Below, in pieces: positions 17,528 to 26,281 of a DNA stretch of 47,008 nt. Position 1 is the first letter of the stretch; each line of letters begins with the position of its first letter. This DNA is from Thermoplasmata archaeon (GTDB lineage Archaea > Thermoplasmatota > Thermoplasmata > Thermoplasmatales > GCA-001856825), in contig JAJZYT010000012.1 of NCBI GenBank assembly GCA_021797915.1, positions 1-47,008 on the forward strand, read 5' to 3'. The notes under the pieces are model-generated. The model was given only the letters and a program-made list of their open reading frames with translations, had not been told where the DNA came from and did not search any database. A program made the translations under genes and the position numbers.

Positions 17528-18628
17528 ATGGTGTCGGTAGGAGAAATTATGACTACCAAGCTGATTACACTGACTACCGAAGATTTCATTTCTAGTGCGA
17601 TCGCTAAGATGAGTGACCACAAGATGCATCACATCCCCATACTCGACGAGAAGGGAGATTATGTAGGAATGCTTGACTACAACCTCCTCTACAAGAGGGA
17701 ATCCATTACTGTCACGACAAAAATCAAGACAATAATGGAACGTACGCCCTCTATTACTGCGGAGGCTTCAATAGCCGATACTGCAAGAGTCATGATAGAT
17801 AGTGGACTGAGAGCTCTTCCGGTCCTCGAAAAGAAGAAGATAAAGGGTATTGTTACATCGACCGACATTGTCCACGCGGTGAATTCCATTCCAGAAGTGG
17901 CGGGCATGCTTGCATCAGAAATCATGTCTGGGGAGCCGATCACTGTCTCCGAAAATGATGATCTAATGGAGGCACTAAGAAGGATGAGGGATATTGGCGA
18001 AACTAGCATACCTGTGGTCAACAAAGATGGGAGAATTTCTGGCATCGTGAACATCAACGATATCAGCAAGGAGCTGTGGAGAGAGAGAGGAAAGATGAGA
18101 CAGGGTCAATATTATAGGGACAAAGTAAGACCTTTGGTTAAGGAAGTGATGGTCTCACCTCACGTGATACGTCCTGACAAGAATATCTCATCATGCATGG
18201 ATGGTATGATCGATACTGAAGCCAGGATATGCACGGTGGTAGACGAAAATATGGTCCCGCTGGGAGTGATTGGACAAGGTGACATTCTCGGAGAGATAGT
18301 CAAAGGATCGACAGGCAAATCTGTCTTAGTCAACCTGTCGGGGATGAGATTTGAGGATCCTGAAGTGTACGATAACATCTACTCTATAATTGAGAAATCT
18401 GCAAAGTCCATAGCGAAGTTCAAGCGAATGCGGCCGATGCTGATAAATGTCCATGTAGAGGAGTATGACACTTCTGGAAAGGAAACAAAGTATTCTGTCA
18501 GGGGGAAGATGGTGACGGAATCTAAGACCTTCTTCTCGAAGAGCTGGGACTGGAACATTTTCAGGGCTGTCAAGGAATTGATGGGACAGTTAGAAAAAAT
18601 GGCACAGAAGAACAAGGAATACAAATAG
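17528..18628 (+). CDS. Four-CBS protein with an unusual C-terminal domain
   Basis: A 366-residue protein. Four CBS motifs in series (about 1-60, 62-125, 128-190, 200-255) form two Bateman modules, which normally bind adenine nucleotides. The last 100 residues (from about 262; SVLVNLSGMRF to KELMGQLEKM) contain a beta-rich stretch and a terminal helix resembling ribosome-hibernation (HPF/RaiA-type) domains; I infer this from pattern only. It is embedded between nnr and tldD with short gaps. A nucleotide-sensing role, possibly on ribosomes, is plausible. Confidence 0.75.
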   Translation: MVSVGEIMTTKLITLTTEDFISSAIAKMSDHKMHHIPILDEKGDYVGMLDYNLLYKRESITVTTKIKTIMERTPSITAEASIADTARVMIDSGLRALPVLEKKKIKGIVTSTDIVHAVNSIPEVAGMLASEIMSGEPITVSENDDLMEALRRMRDIGETSIPVVNKDGRISGIVNINDISKELWRERGKMRQGQYYRDKVRPLVKEVMVSPHVIRPDKNISSCMDGMIDTEARICTVVDENMVPLGVIGQGDILGEIVKGSTGKSVLVNLSGMRFEDPEVYDNIYSIIEKSAKSIAKFKRMRPMLINVHVEEYDTSGKETKYSVRGKMVTESKTFFSKSWDWNIFRAVKELMGQLEKMAQKNKEYK

Positions 18629-18641
18629 GTAGAGTGATAAG

Positions 18642-20024
18642 TTGGAGGAATTCGTAGAGAGAGCGCTAGATTACGCTTCAAAGAAAGCAACTTATGCCGA
18701 AGCTAGATACTGTTCGTCCCAAAGAAACGTTGTGCTGATGAAGAATGGGACCATCTCGGCTACAGGCTATTCTGTCGATTCTGGCCTAGCAATTAGGTTG
18801 CTCAACAGATCAATTGCTTTTTCGTCCGTCAACGTACCAGACTGGGGTGTGATCAGGGAAGAAATAGACAAAGCTGCAAAGGCATCTGAGATGATTGGGA
18901 GAAACAAATTTTCATCAGAAGTTCCCGTAAAGGATTCTTGGAAGGTTGACCAGAAGAAAAAGATAGAAGACTTTTCTTTCGAGGATAGAGTCCAGAAAAT
19001 GAGAGAGCTGGACGATCTCTTGGCTGGCGAGAAAATCTCAATGAGAATCTTGTCTTTGAACGATAACATTGAGGAAGAGTACAACACGAGTTCTGAAGGT
19101 ATGTCACTGAGATCTAGACTCCCCAAGATTTCATTCTTCGCTATGATAGGATTCATGGAAAACGGAAGCTTTGAGCAAGGTACCGTGGAGGTTGGCTATT
19201 CTGGAGGATATGAAGCGCTTGATGTCTGGAAACTGGAACAGAGACTCAAGCACGAATCTGACGTATTGAAGAATGCTGCAAGGGCAAAGAAACTGAGTGA
19301 TGGTAAATACGATCTAGTTGCAGGACCGGAAATCTCTGGAATAGTGGCCCACGAGAGCTGTGGCCATCCAACAGAGTTAGACAGAATACTCGGTAGGGAA
19401 ATGGCACAGGCAGGGGAGTCATTCATCAAGAAAAACAATAGAGGAATGAGAGTAGGATCAGACATAGTTAATCTGGTCGACGACCCGACGCTCGATCACA
19501 GCTTCGGATTCTATAGGTACGACAGGGACGGAGTGAGAGCGAAAAAGAGGTATCTGTACAAGAATGGCTTGATTAACGATTTTCTGAGCAACCGTGAGAG
19601 CGCGGGTAGAATGGAGGAGAAGAGTAACGGAGCTTCGCGGTCCTCCGAATGGGATAAAGAACCACTCGTGAGAATGAGCACCACATACATAGAACCAAAA
19701 GATCATAATTTCGAAGAATTGATTGAGAGCGTAAAGGAGGGGATCTACATGAAGAGTTTCACTGAATGGAACATAGACGATATAAGGTTCAATGAGAAGT
19801 ACGTGGGAAGGGAGGCATACCATATTCAGAATGGAGTGATAAAAGAGACGATAAGAAGACCGGTCATTGAAACGACAACGATCAACTTCTATTCCTCCAT
19901 AGACGCCATTGGGAAGGATTTGGAATTTTCTGCAGGTACTTGCGGGAAGGGTGATCCGATGCAGGGAGTTGATGTCTGGATGGGTGGACCACACATACGT
20001 CTTAGAGACCTAAACGTGAGGTGA
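18642..20024 (+). CDS. tldD: TldD, metalloprotease subunit
   Basis: A 460-residue protein starting at TTG, 13 bases after the CBS stop, behind GAGTGAT. The zinc-protease signature HESCGHPTELDR lies near residue 237 (HExxxH), and the C-terminal GTCGKGDPMQGVDVWMGGP is typical of TldD. TldD pairs with TldE to degrade unfolded peptides through a narrow channel or to mature peptide products. The partner gene follows after 6 bases. No peptide substrate gene is seen nearby. Confidence 0.92.
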   Translation: MEEFVERALDYASKKATYAEARYCSSQRNVVLMKNGTISATGYSVDSGLAIRLLNRSIAFSSVNVPDWGVIREEIDKAAKASEMIGRNKFSSEVPVKDSWKVDQKKKIEDFSFEDRVQKMRELDDLLAGEKISMRILSLNDNIEEEYNTSSEGMSLRSRLPKISFFAMIGFMENGSFEQGTVEVGYSGGYEALDVWKLEQRLKHESDVLKNAARAKKLSDGKYDLVAGPEISGIVAHESCGHPTELDRILGREMAQAGESFIKKNNRGMRVGSDIVNLVDDPTLDHSFGFYRYDRDGVRAKKRYLYKNGLINDFLSNRESAGRMEEKSNGASRSSEWDKEPLVRMSTTYIEPKDHNFEELIESVKEGIYMKSFTEWNIDDIRFNEKYVGREAYHIQNGVIKETIRRPVIETTTINFYSSIDAIGKDLEFSAGTCGKGDPMQGVDVWMGGPHIRLRDLNVR

Positions 20025-20030
20025 TAGATC

Positions 20031-21329
20031 GTGGAAATCGAAACAATTTACAAGAGGGTCGAGAGAAATGTCGATCAGGCTGCTGTAAAGCTCATAAGAT
20101 CAAAGATAACACAGATAAGATTCTCAAACAACAGCATCGATATCAGCAATGAATGGAACGAAGAGCTAGCGTCAGTCTTCCTGGCGAAGAATGGAAGGAC
20201 ATTCATTTTTGAATTGAAGAACGAAAAAGATCTCGAGAAGATTGTTCCAGTCTCTATATCTGCAATTGACAAGTTAGAAAAGAATGACGACTTCGTGAGC
20301 TTGAACGATAAGAAGAACACCTACAGGAAAAAGAGGATGAGAGACGAAAAATTGAGGGAGATCGGGGGACATGAATTTGTCAACTCCTTCATCGATGAGG
20401 TGAAACCATTTGTCAAGAGAGTCGGGGGTGTATTTTACAAGAAAGAAATCGAAGACAGCATTCTTACCCCATTCAACAGCGGCACCCAAAAACAATTCGG
20501 AGTAGAGTTTGTGTCCAGGGCATTTGATGAGAATGATTACCCCGTCCAGCTATCTATTGCAACATCCACAGATGAAGAGCTACCTGAACTGCTCAAACAG
20601 GGTGAAGAAGTTCTGGATCTGGCAAAGAAAATCCGGAACGTCAAAGAGGGTGTTGAAGGCAAGTACAACGTCATCTTCAGCCCGTTGTGTTTTGCATCTC
20701 TGGTATCTTACACCATCCCGATGGCATCAGCTTTTCAAATAGACTCGGGTATGTCCATGTTTACTAACAGAATGGGAGAGAGGATCGGGAAGAGTTCCTT
20801 CACAGTCTATGACGACCCATCTGATGATTCCATGTTCAACTCCGGAGCTTTCGATGACGAAGGCAGTCCAACCAAGAAGACTCCCGTAATAGAGAAGGGA
20901 GTCGTGAAGAATTTCTTGCATAACTTTTCGACTGCCAAGAAATATGAAGTAGAGACTACTGGAAATGCAGGAATTGTGAGCCCTAGCCCGTGGCAGTTAT
21001 CGGTAGAACCTGGAAACGAAGAGGTTGAAGACATGATTTCCTCAATGAGAAAGGGGCTATTCATCAACAACACCTGGTACACCAGATTCCAGGACTACAG
21101 GGAGGGAGTCCTTTCGACCATTCCAAGAGATGGAATCTTCCTCATAGAGAATGGAGAAATAAAGGAGAGTTGGGGAGGAATCAGGATTTCAGATTCTTTG
21201 CTGAATATGTACAAGAACATAGAGGGGCTAAGCCGGGAAACGAAGAAAGTAAAATGGTGGGACGAAACTATGCACACGAAGTCTCCGTTTGTAGAAGTCG
21301 GAGATGTGAATATTTCGAGGAGCAAGTAA
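20031..21329 (+). CDS. tldE: TldE/PmbA-like partner protein
   Basis: A 432-residue protein starting at GTG behind GAGGTGAT, 6 bases after tldD. It has the PmbA/TldE fold texture (SSFTVYDDPSDDSMFNSGAFDDEGSPTKKT-like block, GIFLIENGEIKESWGGIRISDSLLNM at the end) but lacks the HExxxH zinc motif, as expected of the non-catalytic partner. It closes the nnr operon. An AT-rich TATA and a structured region follow. Confidence 0.88.
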   Translation: MEIETIYKRVERNVDQAAVKLIRSKITQIRFSNNSIDISNEWNEELASVFLAKNGRTFIFELKNEKDLEKIVPVSISAIDKLEKNDDFVSLNDKKNTYRKKRMRDEKLREIGGHEFVNSFIDEVKPFVKRVGGVFYKKEIEDSILTPFNSGTQKQFGVEFVSRAFDENDYPVQLSIATSTDEELPELLKQGEEVLDLAKKIRNVKEGVEGKYNVIFSPLCFASLVSYTIPMASAFQIDSGMSMFTNRMGERIGKSSFTVYDDPSDDSMFNSGAFDDEGSPTKKTPVIEKGVVKNFLHNFSTAKKYEVETTGNAGIVSPSPWQLSVEPGNEEVEDMISSMRKGLFINNTWYTRFQDYREGVLSTIPRDGIFLIENGEIKESWGGIRISDSLLNMYKNIEGLSRETKKVKWWDETMHTKSPFVEVGDVNISRSK

Positions 21330-21413
21330 GGAAACGCAAAGAAGCTGTTATTTGCAAGTTGAATTGTGTTTTTCAATATCAGAAATGTAAATATATTAAG
21401 TTAAGTTAGGTAA
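21330..21413 (+). promoter_or_regulatory. TATA element ahead of an orphan structured region
   Basis: AAATATATTAAG at about 21388-21399 is an excellent archaeal TATA box. No protein start follows; a transcript would begin near 21414-21425, at a strong hairpin. Confidence 0.5.
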
Positions 21414-21618
21414 TAGCTCACTGCCCCTTGGCCCCTCCTATCGGGCAGTGAGTTTAAATTCATCCTGCTGAATCCCGATGCTGTAAGTTCAGTTCCGAAA
21501 CTGTAGCTCCATGACTTATTGCTGCCTTCCCGCTCACGTCCATTTGCGAGTTAAACTCCCTTGAATGGAAATTGCAAATCTTTTCAGCCCATTTGAATTG
21601 ACATTTGTATGTCTTTTA
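21414..21618 (+). ncRNA. Candidate structured non-coding RNA
   Basis: A strong TATA box is followed by a perfect 10-bp stem CTCACTGCCC/GGGCAGTGAG (21417-21426 and 21443-21452). Its 3' strand overlaps an alternative 6-bp stem ATCGGG/CCCGAT (21440-21445 and 21474-21479), so the two are mutually exclusive. A small hairpin GACAT-TTGT-ATGTC then TTTT near 21600-21618 could be the end. No known RNA family (tRNA, SRP, RNase P) was recognised, and no plus-strand gene follows closely, so it is not an obvious leader. Confidence 0.4.
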
Positions 21619-21786
21619 GTCCCCGGGTTCATACCCGTCATAACCACTTCCCAGATTGGAGAAGTAATACAAAAGGTAGGTTAACTTAGTAATGCAAAAC
21701 CAGGGATAGTGGAGACCCGTGTTTCAATCTCCTGAATCTATCCCCATATCCCCCAACTTTGAAGCTCTGGTGTGTATGGTTTTCAG
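21619..21786. other. Gene-free stretch with small hairpins
   Basis: The stretch contains CGGGT-TCAT-ACCCG (about 21625-21638) and a stem GGGATAG/CTATCCC (about 21703-21709 and 21738-21744) with inner GGAGA/TCTCC. The second lies just beyond the end of the superoxide dismutase gene and could act as a terminator for either strand. Confidence 0.35.
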
Positions 21787-22410
21787 TCAAAGCAACTTCT
21801 CAAGTTTCTTGTTCGCCTCATCCCAGTTGACTATGTGCCACCAAGCACCTACGTAGTCTGCTCTCTTGTTCTTGTATTGGAGATAATATGCGTGCTCAAA
21901 CTCATCCAAAATCAGGACAATTGGCATCTCTGCGAGATGGTTCATGAAATGATTTTCTACTGTCATTATGTTTAGATTGCTATTCTCCTTGTCATACGCT
22001 AGGACTGCCCATCCTGTACCGGGATTTGAGTTTGCAGCCTCGGTGAATATCTTCCTGAACTTTTCATAGCTACCATATTGCTGCTCTATCATGTCTCCAA
22101 GCTTTCCGCCGGGTTTGTCCCCACCTTTGCCTTCTGGCGCCATGTTGTTCCAGTATAGCGTATGGAGCTTGTCACCGTTAATGTTGAATGTGAGATTTCT
22201 CAAGACCCCATGAATGTCGTAGCTTTTTACCTCCTCCTTTATAATGCCGTTGAGCCGGTCAATAAGAGTGTTGGCTGTATTTACGTATCCTTTGTGGTGG
22301 CCGTTGTAATGAACATCCACTATGTCCTTGTTAATGTGGGGTTCTAGTCCGTCAATTCGGTACGGCAACTGGGGTAGCTCGTATTTCTTCAATCCCTTAA
22401 ATTCCACCAT
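21787..22410 (-). CDS. sod: Superoxide dismutase, Fe/Mn family
   Basis: A 207-residue enzyme that dismutates superoxide. Metal ligands are visible: His in [11 protein letters not shown], His in KLHTLYWNN, and Asp and His in [14 protein letters not shown] chose the ATG at 22410, preceded by GGTGAT, which gives the standard N-terminus; an in-frame upstream extension of 34 residues is unlikely. Iron versus manganese cannot be decided here. It is monocistronic by position. Confidence 0.94.
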   Translation of the reverse strand: MVEFKGLKKYELPQLPYRIDGLEPHINKDIVDVHYNGHHKGYVNTANTLIDRLNGIIKEEVKSYDIHGVLRNLTFNINGDKLHTLYWNNMAPEGKGGDKPGGKLGDMIEQQYGSYEKFRKIFTEAANSNPGTGWAVLAYDKENSNLNIMTVENHFMNHLAEMPIVLILDEFEHAYYLQYKNKRADYVGAWWHIVNWDEANKKLEKLL

Positions 22411-22777
22411 TAAATCACCGCAATAAGATATGAAAGTTCGTTTTAATACTTTTGTTAGGATACTTGGAAATGCCTTTTGAATCTCTTTGTGCCCCTCGAA
22501 AAAATATAGCACCTAAATACAGCTCTTAGGTGAATTTTGGTTGCAGATGGAGAAAGTGGGTTATGGAGGGATTTCTCACTCTTTAAAAGGTGAACCTCAT
22601 AGACATGCAGTCGGTCATTGCTCACTACATTCCTAATCCCGCAGATACATTCAAAATTTTGAAAATCCGTCTGAAGTATATCTTATTTGTCACGTTGTTG
22701 CCTGAAGTCCACACGAAAGCGTAGGTTTCATCCTAAACTTCTCGTGACTATTTTGGATTGATTATTCGATCAAACAT
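22411..22777. other. Intergenic region with no secure gene
   Basis: It contains the AT-rich sod promoter on the minus strand. A TTTAAAAGG element at 22582-22590 is followed by a possible 39-codon plus-strand frame (22605-22724). That frame has no recognisable features and is not called. Confidence 0.35.
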
Positions 22778-23905
22778 CTATCTCTTAAGAAGAGCCTTCG
22801 CGATGACTATTTTTCTTATCTCAGTAGTTCCTGCTCCTATCTCATACAATATTGCATCACGCAAGTATCGCTCCAGGGGATAATCTTCCGTGTACCCATA
22901 ACCGCCGAATATCTGAAGGGCTTCCTTTGCTATCTGGGTTGCTGTTTCGGAGGCCATCATGATCGATGCAGCGGCGTAGGAAGGGTCAGATATCGTCTCG
23001 CCTACTAATGAAGCTGCCTTGTATGCGAGAAGTCTAGCTGCCTCCAGTCTAGTAAACATGTAAGCCAGTTTTTCTTGAATCAGCTCGAACTCCCCGATCT
23101 TCCTACCGAACTGTTCCCTCTGGTTGCTGTAGTTTATTGCCTCATCAAGTGCCCGTCTAGCTATCCCTATGGGGCCAAAGGCCAAAACGGCTCGCTCCGC
23201 GTTCAGTCCATTATAAATGATATTTCTGGCTTGCCCTTCCCCCTTCAATATCCTGTTCCCCCCAACTTGTACATTCCTGAAAACTATTTCACCAGTAGGG
23301 GAGCCCCTCATACCCATTTTCTTTATCTTCTTCGGCGTCTCAACCCCATCGTCACGCTCTAGAATAAAGGCAGTATATGATTTTCCATTCTTCGCGTAGA
23401 CAAGAAAAACACTAGCGAGTGGAGCATTGGTTATGAATGTCTTTGATCCGTTGATTGTGTACTTTTCGCCCTCCTTTTCATACTTTGTCCTCATACCCCC
23501 TAGTGCATCAGAACCCGCCCCTGATTCTGTCAGGCATAGGGATCCGATTTTTTCTCCCGACACGAGGCCCGGGAGATATTTCTCCCTCTGCTCCTTGTTT
23601 GCGTTTCTGAACAGGTTGTCCGCTACCAAGTTATTATGGGCACCGTATGAAAGACCAAGAGAACCTGAGAAGTATGAAATCTCTTCCAGCGCTACCCCTT
23701 CAGTCAGGTAATCTAGTCCGGCACCTCCGTACTCCTGTGAGATGGTCAACCCCAACATACCGAGTTTGCCCATCTCCCTGAATACCTCCATGGGAAAGTC
23801 GTCGTCCTTGTCGATTTTCGCTGCTATCGGTTCTATCTTTTTTTGTGAAAATTCTCTGACCATATCTCTAATCGCAACCGTGTTCTCTGGAAGATTGAAA
23901 TCCAT
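22778..23905 (-). CDS. Acyl-CoA dehydrogenase (isovaleryl-CoA dehydrogenase-like)
   Basis: A 375-residue FAD enzyme oxidising acyl-CoA to enoyl-CoA. Signatures: CLTESGAGSDALGGM, the C-terminal IFGGYGYTEDYPLERYLRDA, and GAGTTEI. A glutamate in the helix NAERAVLAFGP sits where isovaleryl-type enzymes place the catalytic base, which suggests branched-chain (leucine-type) substrates. No electron-transfer flavoprotein or ligase gene is adjacent. Confidence 0.88.
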   Translation of the reverse strand: MDFNLPENTVAIRDMVREFSQKKIEPIAAKIDKDDDFPMEVFREMGKLGMLGLTISQEYGGAGLDYLTEGVALEEISYFSGSLGLSYGAHNNLVADNLFRNANKEQREKYLPGLVSGEKIGSLCLTESGAGSDALGGMRTKYEKEGEKYTINGSKTFITNAPLASVFLVYAKNGKSYTAFILERDDGVETPKKIKKMGMRGSPTGEIVFRNVQVGGNRILKGEGQARNIIYNGLNAERAVLAFGPIGIARRALDEAINYSNQREQFGRKIGEFELIQEKLAYMFTRLEAARLLAYKAASLVGETISDPSYAAASIMMASETATQIAKEALQIFGGYGYTEDYPLERYLRDAILYEIGAGTTEIRKIVIAKALLKR

Positions 23906-23992
23906 GATTATTCAAGTTCATTATCTTTAACCGAGTTAAAATATTTCCTGAAAAGAAAGGTTATAAGCTCCAAAAAAGTATGGTGATGCGCG

Positions 23993-24727
23993 ATGGAAAT
24001 AGTGTTTCCTGACATACCGGAATACCACTTCATACTCAAAGGTCTGTACACTGACCAGTTCGCTTCATATCCGAAATTCCATTGCGAACCAGTTACTGAT
24101 TTCGGGACCACTTTGGAGGCGGATGTCGCCTTTGTGCCTTCCCCCGTGGCGATCCTGAATTCAGACGATTATGTCTTTCTCAAGACAGGAAATATCTTCT
24201 CCTACTTCTCGGGTCCGCAAATATATTCAAAAGAACCAGAAAACCACGAACTCTTTGTCAACGAAAAGGACTTTGTTTCGGAATACTACGCAAAGATACT
24301 CTTGGGGAACGTAAGTGTCAGGAAGGGTGACGGTTTTCCAAAAATCATGGAACCCAGGATTGCGTTGCTCAACTACCAGCCGGGTTATCCTAAAATAGAC
24401 CTGTACGGGAAGTGGAATGACGCAGCATCCAATCTCCCTTTCCCACTCTATTCTGGTATGATCAGGAGAACCCTGAGAAACCTGAAGGAGATAGTCGAGG
24501 AGGCGGTCCATTCATCTATTAAATATGCACTGGACAACTCCCCTTCAATAATCAAAGACATTGCGACGATGTACGGCATAGAAAATGTTGAGATGCTTAA
24601 GCGAGTGATGTTTCAGTTCATCAACAAGAATACTCTGTCGATTTCTGATGAAGAAGTAGAATCTTTGAAGGCACTCAGTCGGGAAATGGATAATAAGGGT
24701 TACAGAGTCAATAAATTGAAATTTTGA
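23993..24727 (+). CDS. MqnA-like (menaquinone futalosine pathway / periplasmic-binding fold) protein
   Basis: A 244-residue protein with the MqnA order of motifs: an early SxPVAIL-type segment (ADVAFVPSPVAIL), IYSKEP, a middle ALLNYQPGYPKIDLYGKWNDAASNLPFPLYSGMIRR resembling the DLGxxWxxLTGLPFVFA block, and a helical tail with SSIKYALDNSP. MqnA dehydrates chorismate in menaquinone synthesis. A UbiA-type prenyltransferase 2.3 kb downstream on the same strand supports a quinone role. Similar folds include MqnD and thiamine-precursor binding proteins, so the call is moderate. GGTTATAAG upstream looks like the TATA box. Confidence 0.55.
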   Translation: MEIVFPDIPEYHFILKGLYTDQFASYPKFHCEPVTDFGTTLEADVAFVPSPVAILNSDDYVFLKTGNIFSYFSGPQIYSKEPENHELFVNEKDFVSEYYAKILLGNVSVRKGDGFPKIMEPRIALLNYQPGYPKIDLYGKWNDAASNLPFPLYSGMIRRTLRNLKEIVEEAVHSSIKYALDNSPSIIKDIATMYGIENVEMLKRVMFQFINKNTLSISDEEVESLKALSREMDNKGYRVNKLKF

Positions 24728-24787
24728 ATTTCAGAGGGAGAAAACTGCTTGGTTACCTATTAATATTTAAAAATTCCATGACGATCG

Positions 24788-25717
24788 ATGGAATACATTG
24801 AAGAAATTACCTCCCTGAAGAATCAGGTATCGTTTCGAGGGACCTTGGAGGCCCCCGAAGGTATTGAGAATGTGGTAATAGCAGGGATGGGTGGTTCAGG
24901 CATTGCTGGCAAGATATTTCAGGAACTTTACACAAAGAAGCCTGTAAGTCTTGTCACCTCGTATGACGTTCCTGAGTTCATTGGCCAGAAGACCCTGTTT
25001 GTAGCAATAAGCTATTCTGGAAATACGGAAGAGACCATTCAGGCCGTGAATAAGGCAAAGAAGAGGGGGGCACAAATTAGAGCCATCTCGTCTGGCGGTA
25101 AACTTGCAGAATTAGTCGAGAATACGGTCATAGTGCCAAGGGGATTCCAACCGAGATCGGCTGTGGGCTATCTCAGCGTACCCCTACTGAGAGGTTTTGG
25201 ACTGCTGGACGATAAGGATGTTGAACTTACAAAGAATTTGCTGAACGACCTGGATACACACCAGTCTCAGTTTGAGAAATTCGGAAATGATATTTTCCAG
25301 AACAAGAGCATCCCTGTGATCTTTGGCACCCCTGGACTCAACGCGATCGCCTACAGATGGAAAACCCAATTTAATGAGAACGCGAAGGTACTCGCTTATT
25401 CAACTTCTTTCCCTGAACTAAATCATAACGACACCATGGCTCTGGAAAACACATACAGAAAGGATGAGTTCTACTTCTTTGTTCTCACCTCTAGAATGCT
25501 TGAAAAGGAAATATCCAATAGGATAAGGATAACTTCTGAACTCTGCAACATTGAAATGCATAAGGTTGAGGGCGAGGGGAACACCGTGTTTGCCAACACA
25601 TTTACCCTGATACACAAGGGAGACTACATCTCGTACTTCCTTGCAAAGAAGAGAGGGGTTGATCCCAGAGACGTCGCGATTATTGAAAATCTCAAGAGGG
25701 AGCTTGCAGAGTCTTAG
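24788..25717 (+). CDS. Bifunctional phosphoglucose/phosphomannose isomerase
   Basis: A 309-residue SIS-fold enzyme interconverting glucose-6-P or mannose-6-P with fructose-6-P. The first SIS half shows VVIAGMGGSGIAGKI and FVAISYSGNTEETIQA. The catalytic region PELNHND (about 209-215) supplies the Glu and His of the archaeal PGI/PMI family. The length is typical. TAATATTTAA at about 24761-24770 is a good leaderless TATA box. Confidence 0.92.
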   Translation: MEYIEEITSLKNQVSFRGTLEAPEGIENVVIAGMGGSGIAGKIFQELYTKKPVSLVTSYDVPEFIGQKTLFVAISYSGNTEETIQAVNKAKKRGAQIRAISSGGKLAELVENTVIVPRGFQPRSAVGYLSVPLLRGFGLLDDKDVELTKNLLNDLDTHQSQFEKFGNDIFQNKSIPVIFGTPGLNAIAYRWKTQFNENAKVLAYSTSFPELNHNDTMALENTYRKDEFYFFVLTSRMLEKEISNRIRITSELCNIEMHKVEGEGNTVFANTFTLIHKGDYISYFLAKKRGVDPRDVAIIENLKRELAES

Positions 25718-25816
25718 CGTGCTCTAAAGTAACAGCGAATCCAATAATACATGCAGTTATCAAACAGTGATTGACATAATTATTAATATAACGCCAACTT
25801 AAACCATGAAATCGAG

Positions 25817-26170
25817 ATGACGGTTATAAAAAGGGAGGAGCTGGTAACTGCCCTGAACGTCATATTCAAACCGTCTGGAATGAACCAAAAAGAGATTGAA
25901 GAATTGGCAGACTATGTACTGAGCTTCTTTGGTTTTGAGGACACATTGGTAGATAACATCCTGTCACAACAGGACAGAGATGTCTTTTACACCCTTGAAG
26001 AGACTGGAATACTTTCAACGAGTAGCGAGGACATTACCCTTATGAAAGGGAAGACCTGGAGAATACACTACTGGCACATCAACGACCCGAAAATCAAGAC
26101 GATCCTAAACAGCAGGAAAGAGGACGAAGAAAACATCTACGACAAGATATTCAAAGAAGAACTTAGATAA
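25817..26170 (+). CDS. DUF6015-like small archaeal protein
   Basis: A 117-residue predicted cytoplasmic, mostly helical protein (ELADYVLSFFGFEDTLVDNILSQQDRDVFYTLEETGIL, then WRIHYWHIN). It resembles an uncharacterised family of Thermoplasmata-type archaea (DUF6015), recalled from memory. Its own TATA box TATTAATATA lies about 27-36 bases upstream. No function is known. The C-terminal half with an IHYWHIN strand may be a winged-helix wing. Confidence 0.6.
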   Translation: MTVIKREELVTALNVIFKPSGMNQKEIEELADYVLSFFGFEDTLVDNILSQQDRDVFYTLEETGILSTSSEDITLMKGKTWRIHYWHINDPKIKTILNSRKEDEENIYDKIFKEELR

Positions 26171-26249
26171 ACCTGCACTTGAGCACAATGAGCGAAGAGC
26201 ATCTGAAGATCAATCGTTTTTTCTTGATGGAGTAGCTTGATTTGGTTAA

Positions 26250-26260
26250 TTTATAAATAT
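26250..26260 (+). promoter_or_regulatory. TATA box of the split-barrel/UbiA fusion gene
   Basis: TTTATAAATAT lies 22-32 bases before the ATG at 26282, an ideal spacing for a leaderless transcript. Confidence 0.65.
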
Positions 26261-26281
26261 TGATTTCGCATTTGCTAACCA

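Noticed and set aside
21620-21640. T-arm-like CGGGTTCATACCCG
   Set aside because: The loop lacks the conserved A58 position and no other tRNA arms fit; it is better read as a small hairpin.
22605-22724. 39-codon plus-strand frame with a TATA-like element
   Set aside because: No ribosome-binding site, no recognisable features and doubtful spacing; too short to call.
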